In this document: positions 22,245 to 28,846 of the stretch, piece by piece
Layout: each line of letters begins with the position of its first letter
How positions within the stretch are numbered: position 1 is the first letter of the stretch
Assembly: GCA_029777225.1 (NCBI GenBank)
Contig: JAKOSR010000184.1
Span: forward strand, 1 to 28,846
Direction of reading: 5' to 3'
Origin: Chloroflexota bacterium
GTDB taxonomy: Bacteria; Chloroflexota; Anaerolineae; Anaerolineales; Anaerolineaceae
DNA: 28,846 bases
Notes under the pieces: model-generated
Told to the model about the DNA's origin: nothing
Databases searched by the model: none
The model's input: the letters and a program-made list of their open reading frames with translations, nothing else
Program-made: the position numbers and the translations under genes

Positions 22245-23483
22245 TTATAGGTCGGGCAGTTCGGCCGTGAAGTTCTGGTTCCACCAGTACATGCAGGTGG
22301 TGCAGGTGCTGCCGAACTCCTTGAAGCCATCCAGGTCAATTTGCTGAAGGCTGACACCATCCGGCAGGATGACATTGCCCTTGTTGTCGGTAATTGGGCC
22401 CTTGAAGACGTCGAAGCGCGTGAACTTGCCAGCCAGCATCTCGGCGAGCGTGTCCTTCACCAGCTTGAGGTCCGCAGCCGGCAGGTCTTTCACGCCGGGC
22501 ATCATGGTTTCGCCTTCCATGAAGCCATACAGGCCCAAACCGCCGGAATCGGCATCAAAGTAATCCCAGGTGCCTTTCCAGGTGCCCGCGCGGGATTCAT
22601 CCACAATCTTGGCATACAGGATGCCCCAGTTCCAATACATGGAGGTCAGGCAGGTATCCAGCGTGCAGTTGCCCTTGTAGTCGTAGGTGATACCCCACTT
22701 GCCTTCGGGGGCGGCCAGGGCCGGGGCGGGGGTGTCCGCGCCGGTCATAACCACCTGGGCGCCGGCATCAAACAACGACTTGGCGCCTTCCTGTTCCAGG
22801 ATGGGGTCATGCCAGGTGTTGATGAAGCGCACATCAATGGTGCATTCGGGGCAGGTCCTCTGCACACCCAGGGCAAAAGCATTGCCCAGGCGCAGTTCCT
22901 CAGGGATTGGGAAGGTGGCCATGTAACCGAGTTTCGGGTTGCCGTCCATCTTGGCACGGGATCCAGCCAGCATGCCGGCCAGGTACTTGATGTCTTCCAT
23001 GGCGCCCATCAGGTTACCAAAGTTGGCTTCGTTGGTCTTATAACCGCTGATGTGGATGAAGTCGATATCCGGAAATTCGTTGGCAACGGTCTCGGTGGCA
23101 TCCATAAAGCCGAAGGAAGTGGTGAAGATGACGTCAAAACCCTTGCGGGCCAGCGAGCGGGTCACCTGCTCGGCATCGGCGCCTTCAGCCACGTTCTCGA
23201 CATAAGCGGTGTGAACGCCCTGGAGCGTGTCCTGGACGTACATCCGGCCTACATCATGGGACTGCGACCAACCGCCGTCATCGTGTGGGCCAACATATAC
23301 AAACGCGACGTTGTAGCAGCCCTTCACAGGGGCAGGCACCTGGTACGAGCCAACGGTTTCAGAGGCGGTCTCCGCCTTGCAGTCCACGGTTGGTTCAGTT
23401 GTGGCGGCAGGCTTAGCGCAAGCCGCGAGCAGGAGGGTAAAGATGAGAAACAAAGTGGTGTAAATGGCAAACTTTTTGTTCAT
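22245..23483 (-). CDS. BMP-family substrate-binding lipoprotein
   Basis: A 412-residue extracellular lipoprotein of the BMP/Med/PnrA family, the binding protein for the NupOPQ-type importer. The signal peptide ends in the lipobox 'LLLAAC' (Cys22). Family features include 'NVAFVYVGPHDDGGWSQSHD' (ligand-site region with the D-x-G-W/S pattern), 'GFDVIFTTSFGFMDATETVA', 'NFGNLMGAMEDIKYLAGMLA' and 'AGAQVVMTGADTPAPALAA'. Near the C-terminus 'FGSTCTTCMYWWNQN' holds a Cys-x-x-Cys pair, and other Cys pairs appear at 'RTCPECTID' and 'GNCTLDTCLTS', suggesting disulfides. The ATG at 23483 is chosen because AGGAGA lies 7 bases upstream and the signal peptide starts there; the frame is open to 23567. BMP proteins bind purine nucleosides in characterised cases; the ligand here is inferred. 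Confidence 0.9.
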   Translation of the reverse strand: MNKKFAIYTTLFLIFTLLLAACAKPAATTEPTVDCKAETASETVGSYQVPAPVKGCYNVAFVYVGPHDDGGWSQSHDVGRMYVQDTLQGVHTAYVENVAEGADAEQVTRSLARKGFDVIFTTSFGFMDATETVANEFPDIDFIHISGYKTNEANFGNLMGAMEDIKYLAGMLAGSRAKMDGNPKLGYMATFPIPEELRLGNAFALGVQRTCPECTIDVRFINTWHDPILEQEGAKSLFDAGAQVVMTGADTPAPALAAPEGKWGITYDYKGNCTLDTCLTSMYWNWGILYAKIVDESRAGTWKGTWDYFDADSGGLGLYGFMEGETMMPGVKDLPAADLKLVKDTLAEMLAGKFTRFDVFKGPITDNKGNVILPDGVSLQQIDLDGFKEFGSTCTTCMYWWNQNFTAELPDL

Positions 23484-23682
23484 GTTTTCTCCTAAAAGGT
23501 GAGATTGGGTGGATGGTGGCGCGAAAAAGAGCTTTTCTCCTGGATCTCCTTTCATGAAATACAACAAGCTACCTGTAACAAAATAATTTTACATCGAATT
23601 TTACCAACTGGCGGAATTTGCCTGGAAACTGGATGGCTTGCGAGCCTAAACCCTGGGATGTGCAGCCGGCTCTTATAAAAGA

Positions 23683-23707
23683 AGAAGGTTGCCAAAAGCA
23701 ACCTTCT
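23683..23707 (-). terminator. Terminator of the PC4-domain gene
   Basis: A 10-bp stem AGAAGGTTGC/GCAACCTTCT (23683-23692 with 23698-23707) with a 5-base loop. On the minus strand it is followed by TCTTTTAT, 16 bases after the stop of the gene at 23723. Confidence 0.8.
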
Positions 23708-23722
23708 GTTCTTGTTCCAGGC

Positions 23723-24184
23723 TCATCCGAGCTCACCGACCGCGGCATCCATCTTGCCCGCCGCGCTCAATAGGTCGTCAATCAACTCCACGGACATCGA
23801 CACGCCTTTGTCCGTAAAGCGAAATTCCTCCGCGCCGCCATACTTGGCCATCACGCGGATGTCCATGAGCATCTTTTCCCGGTACATGCGCGTGCTCACC
23901 CTTACCACCTGCGAAGCGCTCTTGGCTATTTCCGCCGCCTGCCCCTCCACGGTCAAAAAGTTCTCCAGGGCCTTGATGGCGTTGTAGAGTTCGGGCCATT
24001 TTTCTACTGGCAAGCTCACGCCTTTGCGCGTGGGGGTTGGTTCTTCGCGGCTGGCCAGGCGGGCATACACCCGGATGTCCGTCAGCATCTTGCCCTTGAA
24101 TTCATTCAGGCTAAAAACGATGGTTTCCGTGCGGTTTTTCTCAAAACTGGTGATAATTTCTGAATTACTGCTGTTTTCTTCCAT
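23723..24184 (-). CDS. Tandem PC4-like single-stranded nucleic acid-binding protein
   Basis: A 153-residue cytoplasmic protein made of two copies of the PC4/Sub1-type fold. Repeat 1 (~17-75) reads 'VFSLNEFKGKMLTDIRVYAR' followed by 'EPTPTRKGVSLPVEKWPELY', the classic PC4 pattern (fKGK-x-x-x-DIR, PTxKGVSL, W-x-x-L). Repeat 2 (~90-148) keeps the frame 'YREKMLMDIRVMAKYGGAEE' and 'RFTDKGVSMSVELIDDLL' but has lost several basic and aromatic positions. PC4 proteins bind single-stranded or melted DNA/RNA as dimers of one domain each; fusing two copies suggests a built-in pseudo-dimer. AGAGGT precedes the ATG. It has its own promoter and terminator, so it is monocistronic. A role in transcription, repair or RNA binding is inferred from the family. 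Confidence 0.8.
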   Translation of the reverse strand: MEENSSNSEIITSFEKNRTETIVFSLNEFKGKMLTDIRVYARLASREEPTPTRKGVSLPVEKWPELYNAIKALENFLTVEGQAAEIAKSASQVVRVSTRMYREKMLMDIRVMAKYGGAEEFRFTDKGVSMSVELIDDLLSAAGKMDAAVGELG

Positions 24185-24213
24185 ACTACCTCTGTTGTTA
24201 AAATATCCTCCCC

Positions 24214-24240
24214 ATTTTACAACAGTTTTCCGGCTGTCAA
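24214..24240 (-). promoter_or_regulatory. Sigma70-type promoter of the PC4-domain gene
   Basis: Minus strand: TTGACA (24240-24235), 15-base spacer, TAAAAT (24219-24214). The hexamers are good; the spacer is two bases shorter than ideal. The leader would be about 22 bases. Confidence 0.5.
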
Positions 24241-24258
24241 TGCATGGGCTTGCCGGAC

Positions 24259-24696
24259 CTACAGATGCGTCACTTCAACATCAGGCCAGTTCGCCACCAG
24301 CAGTTCCGCCACCAGCTTCCGATGGCAGGTGTCCGCCGATTTTTCGCTGCACAACAGGCAGCACGTCTTTTCCTCGAACAATTTGCGGTCCAAAGTCTCC
24401 GGGATGTTCCGTTCCTTCATCAGCTTTAAAAAGGCACCCCGGTATTTCTCCCAGTTGTGGTCAGCCCGGTAGGCTTTCAACACTTCCGCGCTGGGCGCGA
24501 GTTCTTCAAGATGCACGTAGTCGCAGTTGTTCAATGCTTTTAAAAAATAGCGCAGGTCACCCTGCTTGGCAAATCCCGAAAGCTGTCCGCCGGGGTGCTC
24601 ACGGATGTCCACCACTCTTTCCACGCCGTTTTCCCGTAAAAGCGCGAAAAATTCCTCCGCGGATTTCTGTGTGAAGCCGATGGTTTTAAGTTTCAT
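24259..24696 (-). CDS. DUF488 domain protein (shorter paralogue)
   Basis: A 145-residue protein of the DUF488 family. It starts 'MKLKTIGFTQKSAEEFFALL', continues 'VERVVDIREHPGGQLSGFAK', and carries the family's Cys/His motif 'CLLCSEKSADTCHRKLVAEL'. These positions (C-S-E-x-x-x-x-x-CHR) are the most conserved of DUF488 and suggest a metal- or redox-linked site, though no biochemical role is established. It lies 8 bases after the stop of the longer DUF488 gene, so the two form one operon and may act together. AGGAGA lies about 6 bases before the ATG at 24696. The length is typical for the family. Confidence 0.85.
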   Translation of the reverse strand: MKLKTIGFTQKSAEEFFALLRENGVERVVDIREHPGGQLSGFAKQGDLRYFLKALNNCDYVHLEELAPSAEVLKAYRADHNWEKYRGAFLKLMKERNIPETLDRKLFEEKTCCLLCSEKSADTCHRKLVAELLVANWPDVEVTHL

Positions 24697-24704
24697 GTCT
24701 CCTC

Positions 24705-25274
24705 CTAAAAAAGTGAAAGCTGATCAGTGTTTGGGTCACGCACTTCACCTGCCAGCGCGCTTTCCGTGATGATGCTGCCATCCCCGCGGATGTGCAGCAC
24801 GCCGCAGCCTTTTTCAGCCAAATAGCAGCCAATCAGCAGATGCCGGTGGCAGACCGCCGGGTTCTCTTCGGAGCACATCACGGCCACCCGCCGCGAATTT
24901 ACCAGGTCCATCAGTTCCCGGATGCCTTGCTGAAATTCCGCGCGGTTCATCATCCTGGCGTAATCAAGCGCGCGCTGGCGATTATTTTTTTCTTCGGGGA
25001 TACGGTCATCTTTGTAAACGGAGGGGTCATTTGGCCGGCCGCCCAGGATGTCGCCCATGTAGCGGTAGTCAATCACCGCCTCTCGCAGGGTTTGCGCGAA
25101 GATCTCACGATTAAACTGGCTGGAATACTTACTGTACGGCTGGCTGCGTACGTCCACCAACAGCGCGATTTGAAACTGGCGCAGCAGGTCCACGATTTTT
25201 TCCGCCGGCACATTGCTGTGGCCGATGGTGTAAAGGGTTGGCGGGCTAGCCGTGGCCATGTCTTCAGCTTGCAT
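24705..25274 (-). CDS. DUF488 domain protein (longer paralogue)
   Basis: A 189-residue DUF488 protein: 'TLYTIGHSNVPAEKIVDLLR', 'LLVDVRSQPYSKYSSQFNRE', 'YRYMGDILGGRPNDPSVY', and the Cys/His motif 'VAVMCSEENPAVCHRHLLIG'. All family landmarks are present. GGGAGA lies about 6 bases upstream of the ATG at 25274; a second in-frame ATG at 25259 is possible. It is upstream of the shorter paralogue and 129 bases downstream of selD on the same strand, with a possible own promoter between. The function is unknown; the association with selD may be meaningful but is unproven. Confidence 0.87.
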   Translation of the reverse strand: MQAEDMATASPPTLYTIGHSNVPAEKIVDLLRQFQIALLVDVRSQPYSKYSSQFNREIFAQTLREAVIDYRYMGDILGGRPNDPSVYKDDRIPEEKNNRQRALDYARMMNRAEFQQGIRELMDLVNSRRVAVMCSEENPAVCHRHLLIGCYLAEKGCGVLHIRGDGSIITESALAGEVRDPNTDQLSLF

Positions 25275-25356
25275 CGCTTATCTCCCTGCGGATGAGCGGG
25301 TCTTGTTCCATAACCCATCATACGGTGGTTGCCGCGTGATATTTGCTTATGTACAA

Positions 25357-25386
25357 ACTATAGATGGACAAGCCTTCCCCCCTCAA
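25357..25386 (-). promoter_or_regulatory. Candidate promoter of the DUF488 gene pair
   Basis: Minus strand: TTGAGG (25386-25381), 18-base spacer, TATAGT (25362-25357), in the gap after selD. Each hexamer deviates at one or two positions. Confidence 0.35.
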
Positions 25387-25403
25387 TCTCACCCTCGCGC
25401 TGT

Positions 25404-26477
25404 TCAGTCCGCGAATACTGTGATGCCCTGCCCTTCAACCACCCGGCCAATCTCCCAGGCCGGAAGGTCTGCCGCCTCTCTTGCCCGCGCGAAGGCTTCC
25501 AGCCTGCCCTCCGGAACCGCCAGCAGCAGCCCGCCGCTGGTCTGCGGGTCAAAGAGCAACATGCGTTCAGGCTCCGTCAACCCGGCGTCCAGGCGCGTGT
25601 CCCTGCCATAGTACTCCAGGTTGTCGAAGGCGCCCCCGGGGAAGGTGAAGGCCTCGGCGAATTTGCGCGCGCAACCAATCAAGGGCAGGTTGCCAAAGTG
25701 GAGTTCAAACCCCACCCGGCTTGCCTGGGCCATCTCCATGGCGTGCCCGATGAGGCCAAAGCCTGTGATGTCCGTGGCGGTTTTCAGTTCCAGCCGGGTG
25801 GCCACTTCCCCCGCCGCCCGGTTCAGGCGTTTCATCCAATCCACCGCTTCGCGCAGCTCGTCCGCGCCCACCAGCCCGCGCTTATGCGCCGTGGTGGTCA
25901 CCCCGAACCCCAGGGGTTTGGTCAAAAACAGGTGGTCTCCCGGCAAGGCACCGCCCTTGGTGAGCAGCCGCACGGTCTCCACGATGCCCAAAACTGCCAG
26001 CCCGTATTTGGGTTCCTCATCCTGGATGGAATGGCCACCTGCAATCACCGCGCCAGCCTCCCTCACCTTTTCAGCGCCACCGCGCAGGATTTCACGGCTC
26101 ACTTCCACCGGCAGGTTGGATGGGAAAGCCAATAGGTTCAGCGCCAATAACGGCCGGCCACCCATGGCGTACACATCTGAAAGGCTGTTGGCCGCCGCGA
26201 TGGCCCCATAGTCATAGGCATCATCCGCGATGGGCGTGAAGAAGTCTGTAGTGAGCACCAGCGCCTGGGAATCGTTCAATTTCCACACCGCGGCATCGTC
26301 CGCGGAGCTGAGGCCCACCAGCAAATCGGGGTAGTCAGCGGGGGCAAAGGTATCCGTGATTGGCTGCAGAACCTGCGCCAGCGTCTCCGCGTTGAGCTTG
26401 GAAGCTCAGCCCGCGCACTTTGAGAGCGTTGTCAGCCGGATCTGCTTGCCAGAGGATGGCAGCTCATTATTTTGCAT
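25404..26477 (-). CDS. selD: Selenophosphate synthase SelD with in-frame UGA (selenocysteine)
   Basis: SelD makes selenophosphate from selenide and ATP, the selenium donor for selenocysteine and selenouridine. Reading through UGA at codon 24 (26408-26406) gives 357 residues, the normal family length. The N-terminus then matches the family: 'IRLTTLSKCAG-U-ASKLNAE', where UGA sits at the catalytic Cys/Sec position of the glycine-rich loop. After it come 'VGLSSADDAAVWKL', 'LVLTTDFFTPIADDAYDYG', 'AAANSLSDVYAMGGRPLLAL', 'GGHSIQDEEPKYGLAVLG', and the late 'LLFDPQTSGGLLLAVPEG'. The first ATG after the UGA (at 26324) would miss the catalytic loop. A hairpin fitting a SECIS lies at 26375-26397. The ATG at 26477 lacks a strong Shine-Dalgarno; TTG at 26483 is an alternative, and leaderless translation is possible. 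It is divergent from the MalT-like gene. Confidence 0.9.
26375..26397 (-). promoter_or_regulatory. Candidate bacterial SECIS element in selD
   Basis: Minus strand hairpin: five outer pairs (GCTCA with TGG-GC, one bulged C, one G-U), a 2-base bulge, then GCG/CGC closing a GAGA loop. The loop begins 18 bases after the UGA and starts with G. An alternative pairing gives a CGGAGA loop at 16 bases. Both fit the usual bacterial SECIS distance window. Confidence 0.5.
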
Positions 26478-26543
26478 GCCCAAATCATACCTGAAAAGCT
26501 GTCTGTCTGAAATAGTCATTTTCACGAGTGATAAAATTTACCC

Positions 26544-28846
26544 ATGACCAGCACCAACCAGATTATCCTCAGCCAGCTGACCCCGCCCGCCAGCCGCAGC
26601 AGCGTCCTGTTCCGCGAGCGGGTCAACCGGCTGCTGGAGGGTTCGCTTGAACATCGCCTCACGCTGCTGGTCGCGGAAACCGGCTTTGGCAAAACCACCT
26701 CCCTGCTGGCTTTTCTTGAGCGCGCGGAGGTCCCGCAGGTGTTTTGGTTCTCGGTCCGCGGGGCCGAACGTGACCCCCGCCTTTTCCTCTCCTACCTGTT
26801 CAGTGCCTTCAGCCAGCGTGGTCTCAATCTCGGCCAGGAGGCCCTGCGCCTGCTTGCCAATACTGAAACCGACGAGACGGACGCGCTGGTCGCCCTGGTG
26901 AACACCCTCAGCCAGCACCTCCCCGGCCCCAGCCTGCTCGTGCTGGACGACTTCCAATCCGTACGGGAATCCCGCTCCGTGGTCGCGCTGGTGGACTGGT
27001 TCGTGGACCATCTCCCGCGTGAGCTTCATCTCATCATCTCCAGCCGTGTAGCGCTAAGCTTCTCTTCCCTCAACCGCTGGCGCCTCAAGGGGGAGGTGTT
27101 GGAGTTGGGGCAGGACGAACTCGCCTTCTCTGAAAAGGAAACCGCCAGCCTCTTCCGGGAATCCTACAAGGTAGCCTTACCCGAGGGGGATATCCGCCAA
27201 CTGCATGAACGTACCGAGGGTTGGGCCATCGGCTTGCAAGCGGTCTGGCAGACGTTGCGCGTCTGGCCGGAGGATGGCATCAGGCGCATTTTCAGCGAAG
27301 AAGGCGGCGCCTCCCTCGAAAACCTGTTTGACTACCTCGCTGAGGAGGTCCTGGACAAGCTGGAACCCGCCCAGCAGGAATTTCTGAAGCGTACCTCCGT
27401 GCTCTCCTTCCTGGATAGCGATGTGTGCGATTTTCTGCTCGACTGCCAGGATAGCCTGGAGATGTTGGCCGGCCTGCACGCGGCTGGCTTGTTCGTGGAC
27501 CAATTGCGCCCCGGTATCTACCGCTACCATCATCTCTTCCGCGACTTTCTGCTTAACCGCCTGGGTGAAACCCCAGACCTCGCGCGCGAGATACATCGCA
27601 AGGTGGGCAGCTACTTTCTCGCCCATCAATACTGGGATGGGGCCATTTCGCATTTGCTTTCCGCCGGCGACTATGCCCAGGTGGCGCATATCCTTGAGGA
27701 AATCGGCGACCGCCTGATTCAATCGGGCATGGTCCAGTCCATACGTTATTGGGTCACCCAGCTGCCTGAAGTCAATCGAGCACAGTTTGCCTATGGCCAA
27801 TACCTGATGGGCCAGGTGGCCCGCTACGAAAATAATTTTGACCAGTCGCTCGAGTATTACCGCTCGGCCCAGCGCCTCTACCAGGCGAGGGGGGATGCCT
27901 GGGGTCTCAGCCTGGCCCTGCGCGGGCAGGCCCAGGTCTACCTGGATACCATCCGGCCCATTAACGCCTCCCAGCTCCTCAGCCGGGCCCTGAGCCTGAT
28001 GGACCCCAAAGAATCACCCCAGGATGTGGCCGGCCTGCTTATCCAGATCGCGGAAAACCAGGTGAATGCCGGCGAAACCGCCCAGGCCGAGCTCAACCTG
28101 CGCCGCTCATATGCCCTGACCGGCGAGGAGAACGTGGAAGGCAACTATATCCAGGCGCGCCTGCTGTTGCGCACGGGTCGCCTCCAGGAAGGCATTGCCT
28201 TGCTCACCCAGCTGGAACCCACGGGTGGCGACCTGAAGACCCGCCTGCCCCGCTTCCACCGCGAAGCCTCCCTGCTGCTTTCGCTGTTTTACTGCTTCCT
28301 TGGCGATGAGGATAAAGCGGCCGCTTATGCCCGCAAAGGACAGGAACTGGCTGAAAACCTTCACTCGCCGATTGTTCGCAGCATTGGCAGCATGCGCCTG
28401 GGTCATGCCATGCAACTCCATCCGGATTCACTCCTGACGCCCTGGGATATCCGCCACATCCGCGAGTATTACGATGAGGCCATCCGGGATGTGGATATCG
28501 TCCGCATTCACGTGGAACCACTGTGGGGCATCTGCCGCCTACTGGGTTACAACGGCCAGCTGCCAGAGGCCAAAATTGTGGGCAAGGAAGCCCTTTCGAT
28601 TGCCAGCAGCGCGGGGGATGAGTGGATTGGCATGCTGGTGCGCGTTTCCCTGGGTGCCAGCCAGGCCATGGCCGGCGAATACGAGGAAGCCAGCCAGCAA
28701 TTGGCCGTTGCTGAGTCCATCGCGTTGCGCGTAGGTGACCCACTTTGCCGATCAGCGGCTTTGCTCTGGCAGGCCTACACCGCCGATAAACAGGGCTTTC
28801 CCAGTTCGAGCATGCTCTTTTTGGAGCAGGCGCTCGCGCTGATTGA
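26544..28846 (+). CDS. MalT-like LuxR-family ATPase transcriptional regulator (3' end outside window)
   Basis: The frame starts at 26544 and is open to the window edge: 767 residues, with the C-terminus missing. The N-terminal half is a STAND-type ATPase like MalT: 'LTLLVAETGFGKTTSLLAF' contains Walker A (A44-T51), 'SLLVLDDFQSV' is Walker B (Asp135, Asp136), and 'LHLIISSRVALSF' is the arginine-finger/sensor strand. 'YHHLFRDFLLNRLGE' ends the ATPase/winged-helix part, as in MalT relatives. From about residue 410 onward are helical TPR-type repeats ('AQFAYGQYLMGQVARYENNF', 'EASLLLSLFYCFLGDEDKAA'), which bind the inducer in MalT. The expected LuxR helix-turn-helix would lie beyond the window. 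No clear Shine-Dalgarno precedes the ATG, and only 66 bases separate it from selD. Its target is unknown. Confidence 0.85.
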   Translation, partial: MTSTNQIILSQLTPPASRSSVLFRERVNRLLEGSLEHRLTLLVAETGFGKTTSLLAFLERAEVPQVFWFSVRGAERDPRLFLSYLFSAFSQRGLNLGQEALRLLANTETDETDALVALVNTLSQHLPGPSLLVLDDFQSVRESRSVVALVDWFVDHLPRELHLIISSRVALSFSSLNRWRLKGEVLELGQDELAFSEKETASLFRESYKVALPEGDIRQLHERTEGWAIGLQAVWQTLRVWPEDGIRRIFSEEGGASLENLFDYLAEEVLDKLEPAQQEFLKRTSVLSFLDSDVCDFLLDCQDSLEMLAGLHAAGLFVDQLRPGIYRYHHLFRDFLLNRLGETPDLAREIHRKVGSYFLAHQYWDGAISHLLSAGDYAQVAHILEEIGDRLIQSGMVQSIRYWVTQLPEVNRAQFAYGQYLMGQVARYENNFDQSLEYYRSAQRLYQARGDAWGLSLALRGQAQVYLDTIRPINASQLLSRALSLMDPKESPQDVAGLLIQIAENQVNAGETAQAELNLRRSYALTGEENVEGNYIQARLLLRTGRLQEGIALLTQLEPTGGDLKTRLPRFHREASLLLSLFYCFLGDEDKAAAYARKGQELAENLHSPIVRSIGSMRLGHAMQLHPDSLLTPWDIRHIREYYDEAIRDVDIVRIHVEPLWGICRLLGYNGQLPEAKIVGKEALSIASSAGDEWIGMLVRVSLGASQAMAGEYEEASQQLAVAESIALRVGDPLCRSAALLWQAYTADKQGFPSSSMLFLEQALALI

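Noticed and set aside
22341..23495. 384-codon plus-strand frame
   Set aside because: Antisense to the BMP lipoprotein; shadow frame.

Overview
The window looks like a chromosomal segment of a moderately GC-rich bacterium, most likely a member of the Chloroflexota (class Anaerolineae or a close relative). That placement is inferred from gene content and style: many lipobox lipoproteins with Thr/Glu/Ala/Pro-rich linkers, secreted proteins ending in a short hydrophobic 'YAPIVLR'-type tail, sugar ABC importers without a local ATPase, and a MalT-like ATPase regulator. No rRNA, tRNA, CRISPR array, transposase or phage structural module was seen.

Layout. 1-954 (-): secreted NHL-repeat propeller protein, cut by the window start. 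1215-2327 (+): GH25 muramidase with two SH3-like repeats. 2387-2557 (-): 56-residue membrane protein with a consensus promoter. 2791-4053 (+): MFS transporter. 4184-8883 (+): operon marR-malE-malF-malG for a maltodextrin-type importer whose binding protein carries a C-terminal pullulanase-type X25 module. 8982-10217 (-): lipoprotein of the PQQ aldose/glucose dehydrogenase family. 10527-11930 (+): secreted protein with repeated Cys pairs. 12121-12306 (+): 61-residue membrane protein. 12473-14164 (+): cytoplasmic GH13 alpha-glucosidase/neopullulanase-like enzyme. 14351-15349 (+): lipoprotein of unknown function. 15522-16460 (-): AEC-family permease. 16680-17144 (+): membrane-anchored rhodanese with an in-frame UGA. 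17193-18203 (-): EamA/DMT permease. 18316-23483 (-): operon bmp-nupO-nupP-nupQ, a BMP-type (nucleoside-like) ABC importer. 23723-24184 (-): tandem PC4-domain protein. 24259-25274 (-): two DUF488 proteins. 25404-26477 (-): selenophosphate synthase SelD, also with an in-frame UGA. 26544-end (+): MalT-like LuxR-family regulator, cut by the window end.

The most notable content is selenium biology. Both the rhodanese and SelD are split by a UGA at a position where their families place a redox-active residue. In both cases the family sequence continues in the same frame after the UGA, and a hairpin that fits the bacterial SECIS layout lies just downstream. SelD makes the selenium donor for selenocysteine, so the two genes support each other. 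Conventional gene calling would record the rhodanese as truncated at UGA and SelD as lacking its N-terminus.

The carbohydrate genes also form a coherent story: a lipoprotein with an alpha-glucan-type accessory domain and two permeases import maltodextrins, and a signal-less GH13 enzyme would cut them in the cytoplasm. A MarR-type regulator sits at the head of the importer operon with an operator-like repeat over its own promoter.
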